A stretch of 64,000 nt of DNA from Hymenolepis diminuta (lineage: Eukaryota; Platyhelminthes; Cestoda; Cyclophyllidea; Hymenolepididae), in NCBI GenBank assembly GCA_900708905.1, contig CAADRB010000005.1:1414861-1478860 (forward strand), read 5' to 3'. Positions 11,591 through 22,990 of this stretch are shown piece by piece (within the stretch, counting starts at the first letter, position 1; each line of letters starts with the position of its first letter). The translations under genes were made by a program, and so were the position numbers. The notes beneath the pieces are model-generated. The model made no database searches, was not told where the DNA came from, and saw only the letters and a list, made by a program, of their open reading frames with translations.

Positions 11591-13563
11591 TTATAAAGAA
11601 TGTCTGTTTATCCCGGGGTCATAGAAAAACGAAGAAATCCGGACTTTTTCCAGCTTTGGTTGGCCATAATTTCTTTTCACCGGCATTCGTAGTAGAACAC
11701 TAGAACCCAAGGTTAGCTCAGTTTGCACAGCGGCACATTTGAGCCTCTTACTTTGGGGTTGGATAACAGATTCTTCCGGTGGAGCTTGGAGGGTCTCCTT
11801 CCCACTTTCCAAATGTCTTTTCTTCGACGCGGACAATATAGAACCTATTGCACAGCATGAAACTCTACTTCCTTCAGGACTTGTTGGCGTAGCTAATATT
11901 ACGGGAGTCATCCTGGTAGCCGAATGTTTCATCGGAGTTTTGTAAGAGTTCTACAAGAAAAAACCCACGTTAATGCAATTTCAAGAATCTTCCAAGAGGA
12001 TAGAAATAAAATACTCACGAAGAAAGATCTGGCAGCTTTCTGGAGAAAATTCACAGACTCCACTTCGCCATTATCAGATATTGCCCGGAGATAATAAGGC
12101 TTCCTAGGATGGGAATCCGGGAGACTATTAATTGTGGCGACGAGTTTATCTAGAGATTCTTGGGTCGCCTGCTTCCAAGTCAGAGATTCAGCATTACTAC
12201 ACCTTTCAGCAAATGCGATATCTGTGTACATGTCCACATCTTCTACTTCCTTAATTGAATAATCCACGGAACAGGTGTCCAACCCAGAGTCTCTGGAGCC
12301 GATCATTCGAAGGAAGGCTTCTGAAGTGACATTCTTTTTCACATCATTGAATAGACCCAGAGGAATTGCGAATACCCCCTCAGAACCTTGTTCGATCATC
12401 ACCGTAGCGAGAGCGTTTAGGGAGTCGTAATCCCTGTGCAGGTCATCGTGTGATCTCTAAAACGTCAAAAGTTTAATTAGATATTAGAATTTGATCTCTA
12501 AGGTCATAAATAAACAACTCGACACCTACACAAGATGGGGCGAAAAGCAGAGGACCGAAAATTGTACCCAGACTTTTTGTAGACATCCCATTGACATCTG
12601 AATGTGCCAGAGTTTGGGAGAGTAAATCTAGCAGACGTCTAAGTAGATACTGGTTATTCATCGGAAGAAGCCATGTTAGAATCCTAATTGCTGACTGCTG
12701 TTTAGCTCTAATTAACTTGCAGTCCAATTCAGATAGATTTTCATTCCCCGAGGTGAGTTCTGCAAGTAAGATAAACGATATTGTTGAGTAGCCGACTTTA
12801 GGCGACATCGATATACACAGTCCAACATACTTGACACGGAGATATAAATTGGCAGAAGTTCTTTGGTAAGAATAGGATCGGACATTTCCCTAAGGACAGT
12901 CTTCAAAACATTCGCATAATCATGGGCGTTCAGTTCACCAGCATTATCGATTGATGTCTCTAACTTAGAAGTGCTCTTTGAATTCCTTGATCGAGTCATT
13001 CGACTCAAAGATTGTTTTATTGATGTGGTTGTCGAAAGGATGGATAGAGAAGAGGATTCGATCAAACTTGTGGAGTAAAAGGGGAAGGACACAGCATCTC
13101 CATTTAGTAGGTGCCTACTTAGATCACGTTGACGGCTGATGTTTCCACTTCTACGAAATATTAGAGGAGCCTGTAGAACTAGATTACAAAGCACAGTTAG
13201 ACACACGATGAAGAAATGACAAAATATATACTAGTACTTACGGCCTTCAGATGACATATAATCCATCAAGGAGACAACGGCGTTATAAACACGAGAAGGT
13301 TCCTCTCTATACAGATCTACGTTGTCAAACTGCCGACATTGTGCCCTCTGGTATCTTGAAGGATTGTAGTCAGTGAATTCCACAGGTGGATCAACAACTT
13401 CAGAAAGACGAGCTTTGCATAGATCCAAAAATCTTGGAAACCATAGAGTTCTAAGAGCGCTGACAATTTTAATATTCTGAGAGGAAGCCTCTAACTGGTG
13501 AATGTAGTTCTGGAGACGTTCCTGTTGGGACAGACTTAATGTACATGATTTTGAATTATCCAT
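11591..13563 (-). CDS. ARHGAP19-like Rho GTPase-activating protein, paralogue 2
   Basis: Likely a Rho-family GTPase activator. Five coding exons join in frame: 13242-13563, 12831-13178, 12530-12759, 12019-12456 and 11591-11950. Introns of 63, 71, 73 and 68 bp are all GT..AG. The product has 565 residues. The RhoGAP domain starts near residue 109, with putative arginine finger R116 in IFRRSGN, K200 and R204 in HDYANVLKTVLREM, and the end block SLGTIFGPLLFAP, where Ser286 replaces the usual Asn. The same interrupting Ser-rich segment as in paralogue 1 precedes HDYAN. The exons of 348 and 438 nt have identical lengths in the two genes, so they arose by tandem duplication. This gene lacks the first intron of paralogue 1. 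A T-P-M-K motif (T451) and a shared MPVKRNY/LPVRRNY tail motif lie in the C-terminus. The N-terminus contains a FLDLCKARLSEVVDPPVEF helix-like block that aligns with paralogue 1. Confidence 0.9.
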
Positions 13564-13655
13564 GAAGCAAGTACGTCAAAAAGCCGAACCGGCTTACGGT
13601 AAAATGAATGGCAAAGGAGGGGGTAAATTGCTTTACTGCATACCTGCACGTGAGT

Positions 13656-13720
13656 TGATTGGATGATGACGACCGTTATTAGCGTCGGCCAATCATACCC
13701 GAGTTTTTCTAAACCAATCA
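13656..13720 (-). promoter_or_regulatory. Triple CCAAT-box promoter of paralogue 2
   Basis: ATTGG at 13,658-13,662, CCAAT at 13,689-13,693 and CCAAT at 13,714-13,718, spaced 31 and 25 bp. Order and orientation match the cluster upstream of paralogue 1, while the sequence between the boxes differs. This points to selection on the boxes themselves. An NF-Y role is inferred. Confidence 0.55.
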
Positions 13721-15085
13721 CTATGGCCATTCCACATTACAGGTCTATGATAATCAATCAAATATTACTATTTTTCCTTTTATGTGTGTTTTAAGTTGAA
13801 GATTCCTGTTGGAATGATTTTTGTTATTTCTGGTAAAGGAAAACGCATGATATAAATCGAAAGTAGAAAGACATTTTCTTAACTATTTCACCCGTGCTCT
13901 ACATACATCGATTTATTTAAATACCTAGTCTGAGACTGAAGTTATCTCAATCACTTTTAAGACACTTCACCTGCTTACTTCATGCCACGACCTGTCTGAA
14001 TTTAAGTCTGATCATTTTTAATCTCTTTTCTTTCGGCGGCCGAGTGTTCTCCATAAACTGGGACTCACGTTTTGCATAAAATTACGAGATTTTTTATTAA
14101 CAAGATCTAGACTACTGACCTGTCAGTACGCCTTAATAACAGGGGCATAGAGTGACACAAACATGGATGTCTGAGTGCAATTTATACATTTATTCGGTGG
14201 AAAGTTCTTTTTAAAAGCATTCAGGTGCAAATCGATAGAATATTTCAATAAATCTTTGATTTTCAAAAATAGCTCTTTTGTATGTCTTTATAATGCCCCT
14301 AGGGGATACAATAAAGGAAAATATATCGATTTTAGACGCTAGGTCATCCTTAATTTCTCTCACGTCTGATCATAGAAATCTCTCGTTTTATTTTATGAAA
14401 CACTATAATTGATAAATTCGGTATAATGGTGGGCAGAACCTTATGCCTTTTCTTTTAACTTCTTTCTAATTCAGCTAAAGGGTTTCTACGTATTTATTAA
14501 ATATACATATATATATTTATTATTATTATTATTAAAAGGGAAAGCCTTCCTTAGTCACTTATGAGAAAATCGTTTTCTGACATCTCTCCAGTTGACCAAA
14601 ATTAACTAACACGGTTAGCTATACACATTACTGATTGTGCACCGACGGGAATCTATCTTGTAACCTCTGACAGGATGGATCACTGATCAATTATATGGTT
14701 CCATATGTGGGTTATATGGCCATATATTTTTGGCGAATTATTGAGTGAACTCTAGCGTGTTCTGCCATATTTAAACCTTGTCAAGCTTTATCATTGGAAG
14801 TGGTTGACAAATCATTTCAATTAATCAAGGTCCAATGATTTTATTTTGTAAGACTCTTTTGATGTCCTGACTTTATTTTCTAATTCTCTTCAACGACTTT
14901 TACCATTCAGGTGCTATCCCACGATGACTGCTTTGCTTTACGGTGGGTAATGAATACAAAACCAATGTGTCTTTCCATAGCACAAAATTTTAATCCGAAA
15001 AGTTCTTTCGATTTTTCGTTACACTACACAAAAACAAACGATTTACCATCATATGTGATTACTTCCCAATTTTTGACGTACTGAA
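13721..15085. other. Intergenic AT-rich stretch with short TA/TTA tracts
   Basis: No gene recognised. A simple TA then TTA repeat lies at about 14,505-14,535, and a run of ATATGG/CCATAT palindromic words at about 14,693-14,730. Confidence 0.5.
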
Positions 15086-15089
15086 ATAC

Positions 15090-15215
15090 CGTAAACGGGA
15101 GAGTTAGCAGAATCCAACCTTTCCATCAGATATGCTCTAGGATGTTGCTCCTCTACCCAAGAAGGATATTAAATAACACTTTCCTTCAACTGAGTCGTGA
15201 ATTATAATCTAAATA
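15090..15215 (+). repeat. tRNA-derived SINE, copy 4 (3' part)
   Basis: Carries the 3' SINE landmarks CTCCTCTACCCAAGAAGGAT, then AAATAACACTTTCCTTC and ACTGAGTC, aligned with the ends of the copies at 10.1, 10.4, 17.1 and 59.0 kb. The head is not recognisable. Confidence 0.45.
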
Positions 15216-16990
15216 AAGTTGTATTAGAGAGCGGATACCATTAAGTGTGATTTTATTATTCATCAAGGGAATACCTATGAATAGTAGCCTTCTCGAAAAT
15301 ACTATCGGTGGGAGTAAAGTTTTCAACCTTACAAAGGATTAAAATATTTTAAAGATTAAAACTGTTACAGATGAAACTATGTGGGACTGTAAATAAACAG
15401 GGGGCAGGAGAACACTTGTAGCCAATATATCCTTTCTCGATTTAATGGACATGCGCAATGTTGTAATTAACCAGGGTAATAAAATGAATAAGTTCCAAAA
15501 GTCGGACAGAATTTGATTCATGGCCACGTGCCCAAATATTGTCCCCAATTAGTTACTCGGTGTTAATAAAACGAGGACATCATTAAATTCGCTCTCATCT
15601 TCTTCCTTTTCTGGATGTGTTAGGGTTTCTGGTTTCGTGCTACCTTATTAGTTTTGCGTGCTGTGTTAACCGTGGTTTGTCTGTGGGAGTACCGGTTTTC
15701 GATACATTAAACGCTAGCCAACCATCCTCAAGGTGCCCTAGAAACTAAGTTAGCAATTAGCCTTGGGTATTGGCACCCTATTTTTCTAAAACTCATATTG
15801 AGCAGTGCTTCCTCTTGCAAATCGTCATTCCTAAGCTCACTTTTGCTTTCATAATATGAAATTCGTAATTGCATGGAGGCACTTTAATAGTTAATTATCA
15901 GAAGTCTGAGTTAATGGTTAAAATGAAATGTCAATAATTTTTACACTCCCAGTTTTCAGTTTGTTTATATGAACTCTGAGGACGAACGTACGAGCGTTTA
16001 AGTTGATAAGTCCAAAGTCCGAACATTCATCCTGGGATACTTGTCTCAATGTCTCCTCCCCTTTTTCCGAGGGTTCACTTGATTGGCTACAACATTTGTG
16101 CATATTAATAATTCCATTCTCAATATATTTAAGGGGAGGAGCGGACAGCATTAAGGTTAAATGACGGCGATCCGTAGAGTCATGGTGTGAAATCAGATTC
16201 ATGTCACAGAGAAGTGCTAAGATGGTTATAATTCGGAGTTTAACTCAGTTTAACTGGTTCGCAATAGGCTTAGATCTTGGTTTATTCTAGTTAGTAGCTT
16301 TCTCACTTCAGCCTTTTAATCCTTGATGGTTGTAGATGTAAGATCTCTTTGCTCTCTCACGAATTTAACCTGTTTGGTAAAATGTCGAATTAAGGAATTG
16401 AAAATGAAAAAAATGATATCAAGTGGAAATGTCCGAGAGTCGCATTTAAAGCTAAGTTACAAAGGAACGAAATACCTCAAACCATGATGATCCTTGAAAT
16501 TAAGAGGAAGTACGTGAAAATTTCTGGTTTCAAAGTCAAAATTCTAAAATTTTGCTCCCCTTTCCTCAGTAAATCTTCTACCAGTCTCTCTAACTGGAAG
16601 AAAATGCATTCAGCTTTTAAGAGAGCTTATGGATAACTTTAACGGTTAACCCACTCATGAGCGTTTAATTTTGAACTGATTTAGTAACAGTGTTTCATAG
16701 ACTCTTCAGTAAATTTGATGCATTTAGACCAAATATTTGTTCGTTTGAATAATGTTATGTAAAACACCCATATAATTGGGCTAGTAATCGATTTTGTTTA
16801 CTGAGAATAAACAACATTATGTACAAGCACACTGACGACGTACTTTCCCGCTTAGTCTAATTTTCCAGACATATTGAAAGGGTGCATTTGCATCATCTCT
16901 CTAGAACTGGCCCAACTTCCAAACAAAACTCAGAATTCCAGTAATTTCTTATTCAAACAAATCTGTTCCATTTTTCAAATACTTCCATAT
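15216..16990. other. Intergenic stretch with an unassigned minus-strand open frame
   Basis: No confirmed gene. A minus-strand open frame of 94 codons (15,918-16,202) includes a charged stretch (EPSEKGEETLRQVSQDECSD). It has no clear donor site and no relative in the window, so it may be chance or a stray exon. Confidence 0.3.
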
Positions 16991-16994
16991 GAAA

Positions 16995-17170
16995 AAACGT
17001 TGTGGTAAGGATGTTGCGGACTCTGTGAGTATCTGGTAAATTAGAGGTCACGGGTTCAAGATCTACTGTTCATATGTAATAGTGATCAATTATACAGGCT
17101 TCAAGATGCCTTTCTTCTGCCAAGGATGAGGGCTGGAAAACACTTCCCTTCTGCGAGTCTGAGCATCATT
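16995..17170 (+). repeat. tRNA-derived SINE, copy 5 with B box
   Basis: Contains AGAGGTCACGGGTTCAAGATC, a good pol III B box in the same context as AGAGGTCACGGGCTC in the 58.9 kb copy. The 3' landmark CCAAGGATGAGGGCTGG and an ACACTTCCCTTC block follow. Confidence 0.6.
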
Positions 17171-17929
17171 AATGTAGACAAAGTATATAGCAAGCAGTTG
17201 AGAACTAAAGATTTATTTGTGTTCAAGTCCAACTGAGTTCAATGATCTCCCCACTTGAAGATAAGGTCATTTTAACAAAAGTAAACATGACATCTCCCTT
17301 TAATGTCACTCAATTTCAATATTTTTCTAATGATTCTTCCAATTTCTTATATAGAAAAAACTTAATAATTTAACGTAATTTAAATAATGCTGGACTGATA
17401 TAAGGCAAATATTTTCAAAAGGTCTTGAATAATTTCACAGCTTTGGAAAAGTCCAAAATAACAAATTGTTTGTTTTCATTTTAAAACTTGATAATCTGAC
17501 ATAGGGTCATCCCATGCAGTGGAACTTTGATTAAATAAGCAACATTTCAACTCCTAACCTAAGTATACATTACCCAAAGGACACATCTAGCCACAAGTTT
17601 TTATAATTTGTTAACGGGAATAATATTTCTTTTGGCCTATACCAACATTTCAAACCACTTTCAAATGGAATTGCTTTCATGATTAGCCTTTTCAATATGC
17701 AAATTCATTTAGAACTGGGTGAAGAAAATAGTGAAATGGAGGTGATTTAAGGCTTTCAGAGACTGATATTCCGAAGAAAAATTTTTTGTTGAATCCAAGA
17801 TTTCGCTAATTGAATTTTAGTTTATTTCATTTGATCGTATTTATTCTAATTTAACACCTCATGACTATGAAGATAGGATTACCATTGAAATGGGCAAACT
17901 TTTACTATTCAAAATATAGAGGTTCTAGT
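17171..17929. other. Non-coding AT-rich stretch
   Basis: Nothing recognised on either strand. Confidence 0.5.
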
Positions 17930-18115
17930 AAGTCCATGTAGAAAAGCTTTGTCCAACACCCACCTTGAGTAGAAGGTTAGCATCACGGTACCTCCTTGAT
18001 GAGGGACCCGAATGATATTTTTAGCCAGACCTAGCCAGTACATTTGGCCATTCCGTTTTCTGCGTGTGGAGTCATGGCTACCGAATCCGTGAACTCTGGC
18101 TTTGGTGACGATCTC
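17930..18115 (-). repeat. tRNA-derived SINE, copy 6, inverted
   Basis: On the minus strand it reads GTCACCAAAGCCAGAGTTCACGG, then CACACGCAG, GGAATGGCCA and TACTGGCT, then TCTACTCAAGGTGGG and TGGACTTACTAG. These are the family landmarks in the correct order. The 111-codon open frame across it is a by-product. Confidence 0.6.
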
Positions 18116-20839
18116 ATTATGTGCTGCTTTAAATAGACTCCCTAAGAGAAGGAGTGGATTAAAATTTGAAAATTTCGATCTTGAAACCAAGACTGCTATA
18201 CAGCTCAATTTGCAGTTCATTCGTATTTGCATTTCACAAATCACTCTAAATTCTTCTGAAAATAAGATAAAGGTACGCCAATGTCTACCGAGCTTAACTA
18301 ATTGAGTGATAGTCCCACTTTCATTGTCATAGTTGTAAGTTAATTTGTACTAGCTGAGATTGGCGGCCAATTTTCGTGTCATTGACATGGGAAAATCAAA
18401 TAATAAGAACAAACCCATATAGCAATTTCCTTAAGCAAATCTTTTTACTCTTAATTTAAGTAAATATCCATTAAAGTTGACAATTGCAAAAGTATCAAGT
18501 TGCAAAACTTATATTTTAGGAAAGCTGTTGACTACTGAACATTTCATTGAGTTGAGTTCTCTACGTTGATTTGGTCTGTACTCACCGCAAAACTTACCAC
18601 TCAGTAGCTATTAAGATGGAGATCGATGCTAACGCCTTCTTCTCGCAAAAATTTTCCAACAGGAAGTGTTTTTCCACACTTGTTCGTGAAAGATGTGGGT
18701 GAATGCGAACCTGCAGTCGATGCAATTCTAGGCTCAACAGTATTCAAACTTAGATTCAATCGAAAAGATCTTAAACTGGAACGGAGCCAGTCAATATTCA
18801 ATGTCAAGCTATCCTACATTTTCAAGTTTAAAATAGTCAAGTTTCACAATCCTTTCTTCAATTTCCGTGTTCAGAACAATCTTTTGAAAAAATGGGCCTA
18901 ATTATAGATAGAGAATATACCTGAAGATCAATTGAAAGTATTCCATTAGCTTAGCTCTTACAAATATCTTAGGCTAAGGAGAGAATATTGACATCCAGAT
19001 TTTCCGTATGAGGAGTAAGTTGATAAAGTGAAAGGATAGGTTTGGGTGAACTCCAAACTGAAAAATACACTTGACCTGATGATTCTGGAGCTTAGATGAA
19101 ATAGGGATTGCTTGATTACCTGTCTTATTTCTACTTCTCTAAGTACGCCCTCATATATTCGAACATACACCTATGCGTTCCCAATGATGTAAAGTCGATA
19201 AATGGTATCTCCTGTCAAAATTAGACTTTGAGCTGGAACAGTGTAAATGTCACAAAGGCAGATATCTTTATTGGACGTTTATTCTTTTGCATTTTTGTTT
19301 AAATCCATTCTTTCTCACAAGATTACGGACTGTCATACGACGTTAACTAAAGCTCCTCATCGCCTCTAAATGTCTTCATTTCATTTTCGGGTCACACTAC
19401 CATTTACTGGTAAAATCAACTTCCCAGGCATATTGCAGGCATTGTTAAATAAACTCCGATTCAGCTGTTCCGATATCACCATCCTCGTCCTTAAAACGAG
19501 GGCCTGGATTTTGAAAAGCTTACATTCTAATGTTTATATTAAAACTCCCCCTCCTGATTAAATGCCTTAAGAATAACGAGGACTGGTTAGTCTTGACTCG
19601 CCACTGATAGAAAATTAGCTTGATGAGTTGAATGGGAAATGTATACCGCATTTATTAGAACCCTCATTTTCTCTCCCTTAATCAACAGACACTCTGCCTG
19701 AATTAACCCAATTTTAGTACACTAGGAGATCTATAACTTTCAGTTAGGTAAAAGGGACAGGAATTTGCTCAGAAATGTAAGCATTGTCTACAAGCAAAAT
19801 GGGCCTAGAGACAGCCCCAGTGTCTAGAGACAGAAATGTCTAGTCCCCTTAATTGCCTGAAGTATTGGGGATTTAGTTTTAAGAAGCAGGAACGATATTT
19901 TTCACTGCAATTTAGTCATCTAAATGCCCATGAATTCTCATTTATTTATCGATTTAACTTAGAACAAGATAATTGGCGATCACTTGTCTTACTGTATCCA
20001 TAATTGGATGGATTTTAAGCCCTCATTTCCTTGAGAAAAAAAAATAAACAACTAAACGCCTATTCCCACAATTAACAGTGGTGAAAAAGTTAATTTCTCT
20101 TGGAATTATGGTTTTAATGAAAAGGAATTCAAAACTAAATAGCACTGAGTATGAAAATATGCCTTAGGGATAATGGGAAATAATCTGATTTTTCTACGAA
20201 CAAGTAATTTTCGATTCTATTAAGTTATTACTACGAGAGAAAAAGGAAATAAAGGTGAAGATTGCTAAACTCAACAAACATTTGACCCACAGATTGAATG
20301 AGAAAACACAATCAGACGTCTGAAAGATGACGACTAGAAAGTGGTACTTTATTGTTCTCCTTCAGACTGTCATAGTATATTAGAAAAATGGAAGTTATAA
20401 CACCCAATTTCTCGGTAGCTATAAAGATGGGAAGTGTGTCGAAATCCAGTCTTACAGGCTTTCTTCTGGAATAAAATGAATTACAATTGCTTATGTTTTT
20501 TCGAAAAGCTGACATTTTATGCTATTTTAATTGAACACCTTTAAAAATGTAATGATTCATTGAAACGTAACGTCCCAAAGTGCCTCAAGTTACGGAGGTA
20601 GCAATCAATAAACGATCTCAAAGGACGTTGTTGCATTCCCGGACTAACTTAAGGGAATTTTTATGAGAAACTGGTTTGTATCATATTCGTGTATTTCTCA
20701 CCTTCGACCCCGATGATCGCCAAGATGTTTTTGTAATACAATCCCCTTGGCACAAATTTAAATGAGTTTTGGACATATCTTCCCTCAATTCCCATCCCTG
20801 TTTTGACAGCAGGCCTTGTTAATGACAGATCAAGCTCAC
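18116..20839. other. Intergenic stretch, weak exon-like patches only
   Basis: No gene confirmed. The segment at 18,600-18,830 is richer in GC than its surroundings and open on both strands. On the minus strand it ends at GTAAGT and GTGAGT sequences (about 18,588-18,600), but no matching acceptor was found. A second minus-strand open patch lies at about 19,400-19,510. Both remain uncalled. Confidence 0.35.
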
Positions 20840-20945
20840 CTGTCCAGCTGGCATTTAACCACAAGAGTTGGTGGATCATAGCAACCAACACCTCTGAGGT
20901 TGTCAGTGCTGTTCTAGACAGCTGGTTGATAAGGTCTAATACATC
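20840..20945 (-). other. Orphan candidate exon, 106 nt
   Basis: On the minus strand this segment is bordered by a pyrimidine-containing acceptor (TTTTCCCCAATTGCACCAATAG, about 20,946-20,967) and a strong donor (GGACAG then GTGAGC). It is open in one frame for 35 codons, beginning DVLDLINQLSRT and ending LWLNASWTG. The pattern of Leu, Ile and Thr recalls helical pieces of extracellular domains, but the family is unknown. No neighbouring exon could be joined, so this is a lead and not a gene call. Confidence 0.25.
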
Positions 20946-22311
20946 CTATTGGTGCAATTGGGGAAAAGTTGCTCACATTATATACAAATTCAATTACTTA
21001 ATACATTTAATGCGGTATAATTAGATTTAATCCAACCCGAGCTGTGAAAATTAATTAAGAAGTCCGAACGCAATAAATGGACTTGCATACAAAAGTATGA
21101 TTGATACTCAATATGAAGTGAATTGAGTTCTAGTTTTGAGGTTCAACGCCACTTCTCCAACTATCCGATTATAGATTTTGTGATCGAATCATTTAATATT
21201 GATGGCACTCCACTCCCTTGATAAATATAGTTATCGATGTCTTAATCAAGTTATTAGCATTGGGACCCGAAGGTAAGAATACGAGGTGTCACTTATGGGA
21301 AAGTTATTTTAACTGTCTGGGAATTTGAAAGCTGGATGGGGAGGGAATCCCATCCCGTCTATAACCACTTGTCATGTAAACAAAATGTTGAAAAATATAT
21401 TGGGGTTCATTATGTAGTTAGTGCTAACCGATGCGAGTCAAACTTGCAAATGCCTAAAAAGATTTTATGATAATGGTGATTGATTGTTAGATAGTATTGA
21501 CTAGGTCCAATCGATCATAGAAAGAAAGAATTTTTGAGATGGCATGCTCGACTTACTTAACTGGTCAATTAAGAATGTGAAATTGCTCAGTAGCCAAAAA
21601 CCCAAGATTCAAATTTCGGGACATTAGAACATGATCCGATGAATTATAACCAGTAAATAAATCTAGAACTTAAATGAAGAATTGTTTGAATCCTTAATCT
21701 TATCACTTTCTTCCGCTGGACCTCTTCTACATCTTTTATTGAATCATTTTGCTAGTTTCCACGTTTTAATCCTTTCCTATAACCACAGGTTGAAAAATTA
21801 GCGCAATCATTGTTGAAAACAAAAAATTCGGAAACATATACACCATTATTAGAAAATTAAAAGATGGATTACTTTTTCTAGTCCCTTTTCTAAATTGGTG
21901 TTTTCTCAGCTGTAGATATTCAGTCAAGCAGATCGAATTTATGCATCAGGCTTCCCTGTCATTTCCCTTTTTGATAAAGTTCAACCCGTGCAGTCGGACA
22001 TTCGCATCGCTGGATTTGTACCGATGTGTACAAATCGACCTAATCCTATCGACCTAATTTGACAAATGTATAGGTAGACTACGAGCAAAAAGGCTCCCTC
22101 TTAATAGTATCGAACCATTTCATTCCAGAGTTTTTTTATTAATTCAATTTTATGAAGAGTCTATTTACTTGGACTGAAGTGGGCTAGGATATAATGCGAT
22201 CTGAGAGATAGTAACGTACAATGTCCCATAAATTATGAGAATTGTGCACTTGTTTCTGTACTTTAAAAGTTATATACCTCAAAATCGATCAATATCTTAA
22301 TGTTATTGTTT
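20946..22311. other. Non-coding AT-rich stretch
   Basis: Nothing recognised on either strand. Confidence 0.4.
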
Positions 22312-22990
22312 TTAAAGACGACTATTCCAAAATTTATTCCTGAGGGATTTTTCAGGTATTTGAAAAGTCGGTTTTGCTGACAGGTCAGTTGTTTGCTTGG
22401 TAAATTCCTCTATTAAAATAGCACCCATGATTTCCATCTGGGTTCTCGAATTTCCAAAGTACGAAATATTAGCCGTCATCTGGGTGAGAGTTGTTGTAGG
22501 AGCAAAAGAGGAGTGAGATATCATATCACAAAGCGAATGAATATCTCGACACGTTTTCATTTCAACAGATGATCCAAACCACTTGAGTCTAGAGAATGGT
22601 CATATGAAATGCATTTTGTGGTTGACTAAAATCGATAGAGGCGATGGATATTGAAAAAAATGACGTCCGAATTTATCATTTAAATGATCTTTTCCAAAGT
22701 GGTAGATAATGCAGGATATCGGTTTGGCCAATAATTCAGTTGTCTACTTGTCAAATGCCTCGCCTTCCCGCATTTAAATGGCAGCCTTAGTTTCTGGCTT
22801 GGTTCTCACGAAGGTATGAAATATGAGCTGTCATCTATGTTGGAACTGTTGTCGGGGCAATTAAATATCTGGTTCTTCTGTGCCTAAGTGATATCCGTTT
22901 CCCACTTATTTGACAAGTTGTCATGTCAACAGATGCATCTAATACCTATGTCTGGGGAAAGATAATCCGAGGTACATTATGCGGTTAATT
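22312..22990 (-). repeat. Local direct duplication of about 280 bp
   Basis: Two adjacent copies, 22,330-22,610 and 22,700-22,985, share many blocks in the same order, for example TCAGTTGTNTNCTTG, GNACCNATGATTTC-like sequence, TATGAAATAT/ACGAAATATT, GCCGTCATCTGGGT/GCTGTCATCTATGT and TCAACAGATG. The left copy has an open minus-strand frame of 82 codons. In the right copy the same frame is interrupted by stops, though APTT, MTA and ISY words persist. This may be an exon duplication in which one copy has decayed. Confidence 0.5.

Noticed and set aside
17120..17160. GATGAG..GGAAAAC in the SINE 3' part, recalling the hammerhead ribozyme core (as in schistosome SINE-like elements)
   Set aside because: The CTGATGA..GAAA core is not intact in any copy, and flanking stems I and III could not be paired.
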